Assembly: GCA_012520795.1 (NCBI GenBank)
Contig: JAAYNP010000024.1
Location: 1-60,267, forward strand
Length of the DNA: 60,267 bases
Direction of reading: 5' to 3'
DNA from: Bacillota bacterium
Lineage (GTDB): Bacteria; Bacillota; Limnochordia; Darwinibacteriales; DTU012
Part shown: positions 46,026-54,733 of the stretch, one piece after another
How positions within the stretch are numbered: position 1 is the first letter of the stretch
How the letters are laid out: each line of letters opens with the position of its first letter
Translations under genes and position numbers: made by a program
Notes under the pieces: model-generated
Seen by the model: only the letters and a program-made list of their open reading frames with translations
Database searches by the model: none
Told to the model about the DNA's origin: nothing

Positions 46026-46056
46026 AGCCGGTGCCAGAGAGGGCACCGGCTTTTTT
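46026..46056 (+). terminator. Rho-independent terminator of fucI
   Basis: AGCCGGTGCC (46026-46035) / GGCACCGGCT (46042-46051), loop of 6, T6 tail. Confidence 0.92.
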
Positions 46057-46084
46057 GGCGCGAGTGATAACGGCAAGAGAGATA

Positions 46085-48016
46085 CTACCAGTGAATCCTG
46101 ATGCTGTCCAAGGCCTGTTCGAAGCTGTCGGCGAAGAGTTCATAATACATGGCCGGGACGGTAAAGACAATTGAATAGTACATGTCATCAATCGACAGCA
46201 GCACGATTTCCTGGTAGAGTATCAGGCCTTCGTATACCAAGACCCAGTTGGCTGTTAATGCCTTGTGGCCGTCAATAACGCGGGTGGAGACTTGTTCCGG
46301 GCCGTAGAAAGTGGAGTCCGGCAGTGCAAGCGCCGCCCCCTGGAGCTGTTGGTCCATCAGCTTGGATAGGTCATACCCGGGTACCAGGAAGGCAAGTTCC
46401 ACAGCGATATTTGCCAGTTGATTGTCAGGCTGCGTAAGAAAAGATTCGGTGGCAACCTGGGCAAAGGACCATTGCTCCGGGATTGTGATCGAAAAGGCAA
46501 AATCCTCATTGGTAAAGGTTTGGCCGCTGACACCAGTTTCCAGCACTGCTTTGGGACGCCTGAAGTAGGAATCAACCAGCCTAATTGCTATTTCCACGTT
46601 GAGAATTTCAGAGGCGGTCTGGAGCATCGCCCCGGTTACAGTTGAGTTGTCGTTCAGTTTTACCAGCAGGGCATCAGGGGCCAACTGCCCATGGCTGGGG
46701 TCCACCGCAATCCATTCACCAATCCAGACCTCATTCCACATATGCCCGAACCAAAAGCCGGAGGAATAGCGGAAGCCTTCCGCCACCCTGGTTGGTATAC
46801 CGGCGGCTTTCGCCAGGGACGCAAAGAGAATTGCATACTCTTTGCAGTTGCCTACAGGCTCGGCGAGGATTTGGGCAGTTGTTTTTGGTGCGACTGTAAG
46901 CCCGCTGTCCAGGTAGTTAAACACCCAGTTTGTCAGTTTGGCCACGCTGCGCCAGGCATCGGTTTCCCCCTGCAGGATCTGGGCTGCCAGCCTCTGAATT
47001 TCCAGAGAGGTAGGATCAATATAGTAATCACCTTTCAGGAAAACATCCAATTCTGCGTTGGTGATGGGCAGTTTATACTTCCCTTGATGGGTGCGGCTGT
47101 CTTTCTTGATTTCAAGCAGCACTTCTGTCTTGCCGTTTACCTGCTTTTGTTCGATGATTTTCTGACGGTTGTCTTCCAGATTGACAGCATTATATAACAG
47201 GTTGGAAACGGTGATCCGGCTGCGTACTGCCCGATATGGGCGGGCTATGTAAATGTTGGCCCCCTTTGTGGTAAGATCAATCGAAAAAGCGCCAAGTTCC
47301 GGCAGCTCTTCTTCATTCACGCGGCGCGACACCAGGCTCGGCATTGCCGGCGAAGTGCTGTAAATCATCCTGCCTGTTTGATCCGTATACAAATCAACTA
47401 CCATGCCTTGGATGTGAAATTCGATGTGATGGCCTGTAAACCGCTTGCCGGCTATTTCAAAATCACCAGGGTCGCCGATGACATAAGATCCCGGTTCCAG
47501 CCTGAAACCACTATCTTCAAAGAACAGGAAATCATATTTGTTTCCGGGGATTAGGCCATCTGATGCCACAACCATGTCTAAAGTAGTGTCGGGGTAGTAT
47601 ACCTTTTGCCCAGGCTCGAGCTGGTATGTTTCAGTGTGTGCCAAGCCCTGCTCATTGAGGATTACAGTGACCAGGGGCTGGGCTTGACTGTAATCGATTT
47701 CTATGGTGGAATAGGTTTCAAAACCGTTTACATTGCGGTTGTCCCATGCGGATACAATGGCGCCGTCATGGTTCAGTTCTATCTCAAGATACTGCCGCAT
47801 TGTGCTGATTTGGCCAAGGACTTCGGTCATCATAATGAAGTCGATTGTATACAGGTAACCGGTATCAGTCTGATAAAACTCTTCTTTGGAAATTGCCACC
47901 GGCTGATTATCCTTTTCGGTAAGGAATATCGAGCGTTCGACTAAGGTTTTGGCAGATCCCAGAGTAACTGCCAGAGTAAAGAGGAGCAGTGTCACAAGAA
48001 TAAGTTTTTTGGACAT
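46085..48016 (-). CDS. Exported transglutaminase-like protein
   Basis: 643 residues from the ATG at 48016, eight bases after AAAGGA; an ATG three codons earlier touches that site. The signal peptide ends near GSAKT. The first ~330 residues are beta-rich and unrecognised. The transglutaminase/protease-like core (about 360-450) has its Cys-His-Asp triad in VGNCKEYAILFA, GHMWNEVW and AVDPSHG. Another ~170 residues follow with a DUF-like segment (FAFSITIPEQWSF). Such proteins act outside the membrane, as peptidases or cross-linking enzymes on cell-wall or surface proteins; the substrate is unknown. Convergent with fucI. Confidence 0.85.
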   Translation of the reverse strand: MSKKLILVTLLLFTLAVTLGSAKTLVERSIFLTEKDNQPVAISKEEFYQTDTGYLYTIDFIMMTEVLGQISTMRQYLEIELNHDGAIVSAWDNRNVNGFETYSTIEIDYSQAQPLVTVILNEQGLAHTETYQLEPGQKVYYPDTTLDMVVASDGLIPGNKYDFLFFEDSGFRLEPGSYVIGDPGDFEIAGKRFTGHHIEFHIQGMVVDLYTDQTGRMIYSTSPAMPSLVSRRVNEEELPELGAFSIDLTTKGANIYIARPYRAVRSRITVSNLLYNAVNLEDNRQKIIEQKQVNGKTEVLLEIKKDSRTHQGKYKLPITNAELDVFLKGDYYIDPTSLEIQRLAAQILQGETDAWRSVAKLTNWVFNYLDSGLTVAPKTTAQILAEPVGNCKEYAILFASLAKAAGIPTRVAEGFRYSSGFWFGHMWNEVWIGEWIAVDPSHGQLAPDALLVKLNDNSTVTGAMLQTASEILNVEIAIRLVDSYFRRPKAVLETGVSGQTFTNEDFAFSITIPEQWSFAQVATESFLTQPDNQLANIAVELAFLVPGYDLSKLMDQQLQGAALALPDSTFYGPEQVSTRVIDGHKALTANWVLVYEGLILYQEIVLLSIDDMYYSIVFTVPAMYYELFADSFEQALDSIRIHW

Positions 48017-48185
48017 TTTATTCATCCTTTCCCTTAATCTGAAAACGGTCCCCGCACAAAGGGCTTAACCTTAATATTGGCCAATGGGGATCGATTCCCT
48101 TCTTAACGGCTGCAGGAATCTCAAACCTGATCCAGAACTAGAGCATATATTCCATCTTGTTACTCTGTCTTAAAGGAGTGATCGC

Positions 48186-48869
48186 ATGCAATTGGTCTAT
48201 GAAGGCAAGACCAAGAATGTGTACCGTCTGGGCGACGGTAATTATCTGCTGAAATTCAAAGATGATCTTACCGGTAGTGACGGGGTTTTTGATCCCGGTG
48301 CCAATACAGTAGGCCTTCAAATGGAAGGCGCCGGCAGGGCAGGCCTGCGGCTTACCAAGTATTTTTTTGAACTGCTTAAGCAGCACAACATTCCCACCCA
48401 TTATCTTGAAGCTTCGTTGGCTGACGCTTCCATGATAGTCAAACCGGCTCAGTTTTTCGGCCGCGGGATGGAAGTGATCTGCCGCTATCGGGCTTACGGC
48501 AGTTTTCTGCGCCGCTACAGGCTGTATGCTGCAGAAGGGCAGCCATTGGACGGTTATATTGAGTTTACCCTTAAGGATGATGCCGCGGGTGATCCGCTGA
48601 TCACGAAAGACGGATTGGTGATGCTGAATATCCTGTCTGAAGATGAATACGAGACAATCAAAGCTTTGACCCGGAGGATTGCGGATCTGATCCGGGAAGA
48701 TCTGGCCGGGAAACAATTGGATTTATATGATTTAAAACTGGAATTCGGCCTGGTTGGCCCTGCCCGGGAAATCGCCGTCATTGATGAAATCTCCGGAGGC
48801 AATATGCGCGTATTCCACAACGGCAGGTTCCTTGATCCATTGGAACTCGCCCAAAAAGTGCTGGCATAA
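48186..48869 (+). CDS. purC: PurC-like SAICAR synthetase, divergent branch
   Basis: 227 residues, typical PurC length. The fold features YEGKTKNVYRL, FKDD, LDLYDLKLEFGL and VIDEISGGNMRV are clear. Several sites differ from the usual bacterial PurC: a GSDGVFDPGANTVG segment replaces the common TAFNG region, RAGLRLT stands for NNEIS, and CRYRAYGSFLRRY for VRNIAAGS. PurC joins aspartate to CAIR in purine synthesis. No other purine gene lies nearby, so this could be the sole PurC of a distinct lineage or a paralogue with a changed amine substrate. The ribosome binding site AAAGGAG precedes the ATG. Confidence 0.82.
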   Translation: MQLVYEGKTKNVYRLGDGNYLLKFKDDLTGSDGVFDPGANTVGLQMEGAGRAGLRLTKYFFELLKQHNIPTHYLEASLADASMIVKPAQFFGRGMEVICRYRAYGSFLRRYRLYAAEGQPLDGYIEFTLKDDAAGDPLITKDGLVMLNILSEDEYETIKALTRRIADLIREDLAGKQLDLYDLKLEFGLVGPAREIAVIDEISGGNMRVFHNGRFLDPLELAQKVLA

Positions 48870-48909
48870 AAAAGTGAATCCAATAAGGCTCAGCAGGCCT
48901 TATTGGATT
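48868..48909 (-). terminator. Terminator of the small coiled-coil gene
   Basis: Perfect 13-bp stem 48877-48889 / 48897-48909 (AATCCAATAAGGC and complement), loop of 7. On the minus strand it is followed by CAC and T6. It may also stop purC transcription weakly. Confidence 0.8.
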
Positions 48910-49081
48910 GGTTAATCAGGTCTTTGACCCGCTTGTGGATCAATTCCAGTTCCCGAATGGTGTGTTCCAGTTTTTCATGCCTGATCTGATCGGACTGGAT
49001 AAACGGTTTGAGGTTGACTTGTTCGTATTTCAACTCATGGATCCGGTTCCGTATCAGTGATAGTATTTCCTGCCTCTGCAT
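48890..49081 (-). CDS. Small helical/coiled-coil protein of unknown function
   Basis: 63 residues from the ATG at 49081, which has GGGGAG seven bases upstream; an ATG five codons earlier (49096) has no such site. The whole protein is charged and heptad-like (ILSLIRNRIHELKYEQ, LEHTIRELELIHKRV), suggesting a two-helix coiled coil. No signal peptide, and I recognise no family. A ribosome binding site and a strong own terminator support a real gene. It lies between purC (convergent) and galM (same strand, upstream). Confidence 0.65.
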   Translation of the reverse strand: MQRQEILSLIRNRIHELKYEQVNLKPFIQSDQIRHEKLEHTIRELELIHKRVKDLINQSNKAC

Positions 49082-49173
49082 CTTGCGGCTCCCCATTGCT
49101 TATTCATTACTACTAGCTGTTAACGCTTATTAATTGTTTTCTGCCTTTCTATACTCTGGCAAGGCCTTGATTG

Positions 49174-50217
49174 CTATTCGGATTTGACTTTGAATCGGTA
49201 CACTGTGGTATGGCTGTAGACTGTGCCCGCCCTCAGGACCGGGGAGGGGAAATGGCTGTAATTGGGCGAATTTGGAAAATGCTGTGTTTCCAGGCACAAG
49301 CCGCTGTGCAGGCCATAACCGGCTCCATTCTTCCCGGCAACCGGCCCTTTCAGGAAGTTGCCTGAATAGAACTGAATTCCGGGCTTGGTGGTATAGACTT
49401 CCATTAAGCGCCCGGATGTGGGCTCATGCAGTTCGGCGGCGAGGTACAGCTTGGACCCTGGTTCGCCGTCATAAGCCACCTTCCGGTTCAACACCCAATT
49501 GTGATCAAAACCGCTGCCGTTTTTGATCTGGGGACGGTTAAAGTCCAGGTTGTCTTTGATTGCAGCCAGTTTCCGAAAATCCATTGGCGTTTGGGCAACC
49601 GTGGCAATCTCTCCGGTGGGTATCGTCTGGTCGTCGATGGGAGTATAGAAATCAGCATGGATTCTCAGCCGGTGATCAAGGATGTCTCCCTGATCGTGCC
49701 CCTTAAGGTTAAAGTAGGCATGATTGGTAAGATTGACGATTGTGTCCTGATCGCTTACGGCCCAATAGTCAATCCGAAGCTCGTTGTGATCAGTCAAGGT
49801 GTAAGTTACCTGTACATAGAGGCGCCCCGGATAGTTCTCTTCCTTGTCTGCACTGATATATTCAAGTTTAAGCTGGTTTTTGCTTACGGCCACCGGAGTC
49901 CAGATTACTTTGTCAAATCCGCGCCCACCGCCATGCAAATGGTTGGGCCCATCATTCTGGGCCAGTTCGTAGCGTATTCCGTCCAAGCAGAATCGGCCTT
50001 TTTCAATCCGATTTGCATAACGGCCGATTATGGCACCCAAGTAAAAGGTGTCTGTTTCGTACTCGCTGACGGTATCATAGCCGAGCACTACATCACCGCA
50101 GAGCCCCGATTTATCCGGTACAGACAGAGAAAGGATAATTCCGCCGTAATTCGTGATTCTGCAGGCAATCCTGTCATTGCTTAAGGCAAAGGTTTTAACC
50201 TCTTTGGTGTTCAACAT
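49174..50217 (-). CDS. galM: Aldose 1-epimerase (galactose mutarotase)
   Basis: Interconverts alpha and beta anomers of galactose, glucose and related aldoses. 347 residues from the ATG at 50217, where alignment with GalM proteins begins; the frame is open to a GTG at 50250 that overlaps a GGAGGTGA sequence. Landmarks are NYGGIILSLSVPDKSG, GRYANRIEKGRF, NDGPNHLHGGGRGFDK with an active-site histidine, NLTNHAYFNLKGH with the second histidine, and the C-terminal GLCLETQHFPNSPN with the catalytic glutamate. A good promoter lies upstream. No galK, galT or galE is adjacent. Confidence 0.93.
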   Translation of the reverse strand: MLNTKEVKTFALSNDRIACRITNYGGIILSLSVPDKSGLCGDVVLGYDTVSEYETDTFYLGAIIGRYANRIEKGRFCLDGIRYELAQNDGPNHLHGGGRGFDKVIWTPVAVSKNQLKLEYISADKEENYPGRLYVQVTYTLTDHNELRIDYWAVSDQDTIVNLTNHAYFNLKGHDQGDILDHRLRIHADFYTPIDDQTIPTGEIATVAQTPMDFRKLAAIKDNLDFNRPQIKNGSGFDHNWVLNRKVAYDGEPGSKLYLAAELHEPTSGRLMEVYTTKPGIQFYSGNFLKGPVAGKNGAGYGLHSGLCLETQHFPNSPNYSHFPSPVLRAGTVYSHTTVYRFKVKSE

Positions 50218-50277
50218 AGGCTTTCCACAGCAGCAGGCTGTGGCAGTCACCTCCTGGCAGTCTTTTCCACCATTACA

Positions 50278-50306
50278 ACAATATAGGTTTTTGTGGACCG
50301 TGTCAA
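50278..50306 (-). promoter_or_regulatory. Sigma-A promoter of galM
   Basis: Minus strand: consensus TTGACA (50301-50306), 17-bp spacer, TATTGT (50278-50283, 4/6). Confidence 0.65.
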
Positions 50307-50350
50307 GCTATTTAGACGTTGGAAACTGTGATATAGACATTTTTTGACCT

Positions 50351-50362
50351 TTTGTATACAAA
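50351..50362. promoter_or_regulatory. TTTGTATACAAA palindrome, GntR-operator-like
   Basis: A perfect 12-bp palindrome between galM and the GGDEF-EAL gene. Its TTGTATACAA core resembles operators of GntR-family sugar regulators. It lies next to a TTGACC (50344-50349) that could be a -35 for the rightward gene. No GntR gene is in the window. Confidence 0.35.
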
Positions 50363-50502
50363 TATTGATTTTATATTAGATATTGCTTGGATCTTCGTTG
50401 TTGTTTGGAGGATAATCAGGGTTATGGGCGAATAGAGTATCTAGGCAGTAACCAGACGTAGATTAGATGTGGTTCTTGGACGTTTATGAAGGGCGGTGTA
50501 GC

Positions 50503-51780
50503 ATGCCAAGCCTCTCGCAGTGGCCAAAACGTGACGATTTGTACCGCTACCTGGACTCCATCCTGTCGGCGTCACCAGATCCAGTGGCCTTGATTGCACT
50601 TTTGATCATTAATCTGGACAACTTCCGAGATTTATGTGAGCTTTTCGAATACCGGGACATTGAAGAGTTTTTGGCGCAGGTTGGACAAATTATCATGAAT
50701 TCATGCCCCGATTACAGTTACATGGCATGGCTGGGCTCTGATGAATTTGCAGTTGTACTGCCGAAAGCGACCAAAGAAGATGTGGAGCGCACAGCGGCGG
50801 CCATTTGTCAGAATCTCGCCGAACCGATGGCTTTTCATGAAAGGCAAGTTCACATTACCGGAAGTTTGGGGTACGCGTTGTTACCTGATGATGCCAAAGA
50901 CCGCTATGAAATCATCAAGAATGCAACGATGGCCATGAACTGGGTTAAGAAACAGGGTAAGAACGGATATGCCCGATTCGAGGCTGCCATGGGCCAACAG
51001 GTGAACCGGAAACTGAAACTGATAAACGATTTTGGCACAGCCTTGGAGCAAGGCCAGTTCAGACTCCAATACCAACCGCAGGTCAGTGTGGCCAGCAGGA
51101 GCATTGTCGGCGCCGAAGCGCTGCTGCGCTGGCAGCATCCTGAGTTCAACCTGATTCCCCCTTTGGAATTCATTCCCCTTGCAGAAGAATCCGGATACAT
51201 CCATCATATAGGTGAATGGGTATTGTATCAGGCAGCCAGTGATTTCAGTGCCTGGCTTCAGAAAGGAATTATACTGGAAAGATTGGCAGTGAATGTGTCC
51301 ATTGTCCAGCTGCAGAAACCAGATTTTGCCAAACGTTCCCTGCACATTCTGGAAGAAACCCATTTGGATCCGGCCTATTTGGAATTGGAAATAACGGAAA
51401 GCCAGTCAATGGATCTTCCCAAAGTAAGGCCCCAGATCGAGCAGCTGCGCAATCACGGGGTCAGATTTGCGATTGATGATTTTGGCACGGGCTTTGCCTC
51501 GTTGAATCACCTGCGCTACATGGGGTTTGACACTATCAAGATTGATAAGGCCTATATCCACAACATTCTTACCAACAGCCGGGATCAGGTTATTGTCAAT
51601 TCGATTCTCAATATGGCCAAGATGCTTCGGCTTGGAATTATTGCCGAGGGAGTTGAGACCGACGATCAATGGCAGTATATTGTGCAGGCGGGCATCAAGG
51701 AGGTGCAGGGATATTACTGCAGCCCTCCTGTGGATCAGCCGGTGTTTGAGGAACTGGTGCGAAAGGAGTTCTGTTTTTAG
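50503..51780 (+). CDS. GGDEF-EAL protein (probable c-di-GMP phosphodiesterase)
   Basis: 426 residues from the ATG at 50503. There is no membrane or sensor domain, only a GGDEF domain (about 15-165) followed by an EAL domain (about 180-426). The GGDEF signature is GSDEF (residues 77-81) with no RxxD inhibitory site before it, so cyclase activity is doubtful. The EAL domain looks complete: E205-A-L, NVSIVQLQKPDF, ELEITES, DDFGTG near 325 and IKIDKAYI. It most likely hydrolyses c-di-GMP, with the GGDEF part perhaps binding GTP. No c-di-GMP riboswitch is seen upstream. A terminator separates it from the downstream lyase cluster. Confidence 0.9.
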   Translation: MPSLSQWPKRDDLYRYLDSILSASPDPVALIALLIINLDNFRDLCELFEYRDIEEFLAQVGQIIMNSCPDYSYMAWLGSDEFAVVLPKATKEDVERTAAAICQNLAEPMAFHERQVHITGSLGYALLPDDAKDRYEIIKNATMAMNWVKKQGKNGYARFEAAMGQQVNRKLKLINDFGTALEQGQFRLQYQPQVSVASRSIVGAEALLRWQHPEFNLIPPLEFIPLAEESGYIHHIGEWVLYQAASDFSAWLQKGIILERLAVNVSIVQLQKPDFAKRSLHILEETHLDPAYLELEITESQSMDLPKVRPQIEQLRNHGVRFAIDDFGTGFASLNHLRYMGFDTIKIDKAYIHNILTNSRDQVIVNSILNMAKMLRLGIIAEGVETDDQWQYIVQAGIKEVQGYYCSPPVDQPVFEELVRKEFCF

Positions 51781-51832
51781 AGCTTAGGCACTTATCTATA
51801 AGTCATTCCTGACGATGATTCTTTTGCTTAGG

Positions 51833-51863
51833 CAGGGTGTACACAGCGTGCACTCTGTTTTTT
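51833..51863 (+). terminator. Terminator of the GGDEF-EAL gene
   Basis: CAGGGTGT (51833-51840) / GCACTCTG (51850-51857), an 8-bp stem with two G-T pairs, then T6. Confidence 0.65.
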
Positions 51864-51956
51864 GCGTGTTGCAATTTTTACCAAAGCAGAAGGCATCTCT
51901 GCTGTTGGTATTGAATTACTTACAAGAGAAAAGGACGAGATCTGGAGGGTTGGATC

Positions 51957-54701
51957 ATGAGAATTCAGTTCCGGGTTATGATCACAGTATTAGCCGCAGT
52001 AGTTGGCGTGGGTTTACTCAGCATTTCCTGTCTTGGGCAGACCGATCTTGATGCCTTGATGCAGGGATTTCTTTCCGGCAACTTCGCTGAATCCTCAAAG
52101 GCTCAGGATGCCCTAGTGGAGTTGGGCGATACTGCTGTACCGAAAATGGCAGAGATTCTGCAGCGTAACCGCGACCAGTGGAACCGCGTCAAGGCAGTAA
52201 ATGTGTTGGGAAGGATCGGTACGGCCAACGCCATTGAGGTATTGGTTACAGGGATTGCGGACAGCGACAGCATTGTCCGGGACAGCACAGCCGGAGCCAT
52301 AAAAAAGCTGGATCAATCGGGAAAGGTAATAGCTACCCGGCACCTGGCTTCCTATTTGGTACATAATCAGTTGACTGCCCGCAGTGCCGCAGGCAAGCTG
52401 CTTGAAGAGTTAGGTGTTGGGAAGGCGGATATTGCCCCAGGGCTGGCAGGCGTGATTGCCGCCGGGCAAGGACAGCAGCGGGAACTGGCCTTACGGGAAC
52501 TTGCCAAGCTCGGTAGAGAGGCAAGCGGTGTCATTAGGGATCTCTTACCTCTGGTGAACCTTAGTGATCCAAATCTGCGGAAAGCGTCGCTGGAAATACT
52601 GGAAACCCTTACCTTTATCGGCACCAGCGACAACCGCGATCTGGTGGATATTTTGATGGATTTGCTGTTCAGCATCGATTTCGATCTGCGCCAGGAAGCG
52701 ATATGGGGACTAAGGCGCATGCAAGTAGGCGGCCGCGAAATGGTGGAGCCGGTGATGGCACGCTTGATTGGCTCCGATTATGTGGGAGATCGAGAGCTCG
52801 GCGTGGATATTTTGATTCAATTGGCGATCACTCAGCCTGAAGCTGTGGAGGCTTTAAAGGAGATTGCTCAGAAAGTTGATTGGGACTTGCCCATCGCCCA
52901 GCAGGCGGTCGCCGGGCTGAAATCCCTCGTGCCGGCGCTGGAATACCATCTCGACAGGGGATTGATCGCTGTACTGACTGAGGAGGGTGTGTTTTTAAGC
53001 TGGCGGCTGTTGGGCACCGAGCCTTTGGATCTTGGTTTTCATATCTACCGCAATGGTGAACCGATCACCTCGCAGCTGGTTGTCAACAGCACAAACTACT
53101 TAGACCTCCAGGGCACGGTCCATGATCAATATACAGTTGTACCAGTCCTAAGCGAACCCAAGACGGAGCCAAACCAGGCAGTGGGTGTATGGCCGCAAAA
53201 CTACCTAAGCATACCTCTGGCAAGGCCGGAAGGCGGGGTTACGCCCGCTGGTGAGCGGTACCGCTATTCCGCCAATGACGGGAGCGCCGCTGATCTGGAC
53301 GGAGACGGGCGTTATGAAATTATCCTCAAATGGGATCCTTCCAACGCCAAGGACAATGCCCATGATGGTTATACCGGGAATGTCTATATTGATGCCTATA
53401 CATTGGAAGGGGAGATGCTTTGGCGGATCGACTTGGGGAAGAACATCCGGGCGGGAGCCCATTATACTCAGTTTATCGTCTATGATCTGGATCTTGACGG
53501 CAAGGCTGAACTAGTTGTCAAGACTGCCGATGGCACGGTCGACGGCCAGGGCAATGTAATTGGCGACCCGAATGCCGATTACCGGGATTCCAGAGGGAGG
53601 ATCCTGAGAGGGCCTGAATACCTTACGGTCTTTGACGGCGAAACGGGCAGGACTATGGCTACTATCGATTATAAGCCGCTCCGGGGTAATGTGGGCAGCT
53701 GGGGAGACGGATATGGCAACCGCTCTGACCGCTTCCTAGCGGGTGTGGCTTATCTGGATGGCGTGCGCCCGAGCGTAATCATGGCCCGGGGTTATTATAC
53801 ACGTACTGTTTTGGTAGCTTACAATTGGGAGGACGGAGAACTGAAAGAAGTCTGGACCTTTGATACAGCCAGTGATCCAGCCTTGAGAAGCTGGGAAGGC
53901 CAGGGTAACCATCAGCTGTCAGTGGCGGATGTGGATTACGACGGCAGGCAGGAGATCATCTATGGTGCCATCGCCATTGATCATGACAGCACCGGGTTGT
54001 ATAACACCAGATTGGGCCACGGCGATGCCCTCCATGTGGCTGATCATGATCCCGGCCGTGTCGGTTTGGAAGTCTGGGCGGTTCACGAGTCGGTGTCTGG
54101 GATGAACCTGAGGGATGCCAGGACCGGGGAGGTGCTATGGGGCGTTCCCACAGGTTATGATGTCGGCCGCGGTGTGGCGGCCAATATCGATCCCCGCCAC
54201 AGGGGCAGTGAGGCGTGGGCCAGCGGTTCTCAACTGATGGATATTGACGGCAATGGGATCAGCCGTACGGTCCCTTCCATGAACTTCACTATATGGTGGG
54301 ACGGAGATCTGCAGCGGGAGCTGCTTGACGGTACCGCTATCAGCAAGTATGACTGGGAGCGGGATACAATCGTCGCGCTTCTGTCGCCAAGGGAGGTGGC
54401 CAGCAACAACGGCAGTAAGGCGACGCCAACCCTGCAGGCGGACCTGTTCGGTGATTGGCGGGAAGAAGTTGTCTGGCGCACTCATGACAGCGGTGAGCTG
54501 AGAATATATACGGCAACGGATTTGACTGAACACAGAATGTACACACTGATGCACGATCCCATGTACAGGGTGGCAGTGGCCTGGCAGAATGTTGCTTACA
54601 ATCAGCCGCCCCACCCAAGTTTCTATGTGGGCGAGGATATGGAACCGCAGGTTTATCATCCAGGATCGATTAAGGGTTTTCTGGAAGAAATAGGATACTA
54701 G
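51957..54701 (+). CDS. HEAT-repeat + PL11 rhamnogalacturonan lyase, copy 1
   Basis: 914 residues. A signal peptide (residues 1-~28, ending LLSISCLGQ; the cysteine might be lipidated) is followed by about 290 residues of HEAT-type helical repeats (LVELGDTAVPKMAEIL, VNVLGRIGTANAIEVL, then more to ~320). From about residue 326 (LEYHLDRGLIAV) to the end runs a complete family 11 polysaccharide lyase like Bacillus YesW/YesX, which cleaves the rhamnogalacturonan I backbone. Calcium-type DxDxDG loops (DLDGDGRYEI, DLDLDGKAEL, DVDYDGRQEI) and the GHGDALHV, FGDWREE and AWQNVAYNQPPHPSFYVG motifs are present. Known PL11 proteins start at the lyase domain, so the HEAT part is an unusual addition. First of three tandem paralogues. 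Confidence 0.93.
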   Translation: MRIQFRVMITVLAAVVGVGLLSISCLGQTDLDALMQGFLSGNFAESSKAQDALVELGDTAVPKMAEILQRNRDQWNRVKAVNVLGRIGTANAIEVLVTGIADSDSIVRDSTAGAIKKLDQSGKVIATRHLASYLVHNQLTARSAAGKLLEELGVGKADIAPGLAGVIAAGQGQQRELALRELAKLGREASGVIRDLLPLVNLSDPNLRKASLEILETLTFIGTSDNRDLVDILMDLLFSIDFDLRQEAIWGLRRMQVGGREMVEPVMARLIGSDYVGDRELGVDILIQLAITQPEAVEALKEIAQKVDWDLPIAQQAVAGLKSLVPALEYHLDRGLIAVLTEEGVFLSWRLLGTEPLDLGFHIYRNGEPITSQLVVNSTNYLDLQGTVHDQYTVVPVLSEPKTEPNQAVGVWPQNYLSIPLARPEGGVTPAGERYRYSANDGSAADLDGDGRYEIILKWDPSNAKDNAHDGYTGNVYIDAYTLEGEMLWRIDLGKNIRAGAHYTQFIVYDLDLDGKAELVVKTADGTVDGQGNVIGDPNADYRDSRGRILRGPEYLTVFDGETGRTMATIDYKPLRGNVGSWGDGYGNRSDRFLAGVAYLDGVRPSVIMARGYYTRTVLVAYNWEDGELKEVWTFDTASDPALRSWEGQGNHQLSVADVDYDGRQEIIYGAIAIDHDSTGLYNTRLGHGDALHVADHDPGRVGLEVWAVHESVSGMNLRDARTGEVLWGVPTGYDVGRGVAANIDPRHRGSEAWASGSQLMDIDGNGISRTVPSMNFTIWWDGDLQRELLDGTAISKYDWERDTIVALLSPREVASNNGSKATPTLQADLFGDWREEVVWRTHDSGELRIYTATDLTEHRMYTLMHDPMYRVAVAWQNVAYNQPPHPSFYVGEDMEPQVYHPGSIKGFLEEIGY

Positions 54702-54733
54702 CGTCAGTATAGACTGGACAGGGAGCTGAAGCG

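Noticed and set aside
45169-46191. 340-codon minus-strand frame opposite fucI
   Set aside because: Runs across the fucI terminator and into the next gene; a shadow frame.
50218-50502. c-di-GMP riboswitch before the EAL gene
   Set aside because: The conserved aptamer core and GAAA-tetraloop receptor pattern are not found; the stretch holds a galM promoter and a palindrome only.
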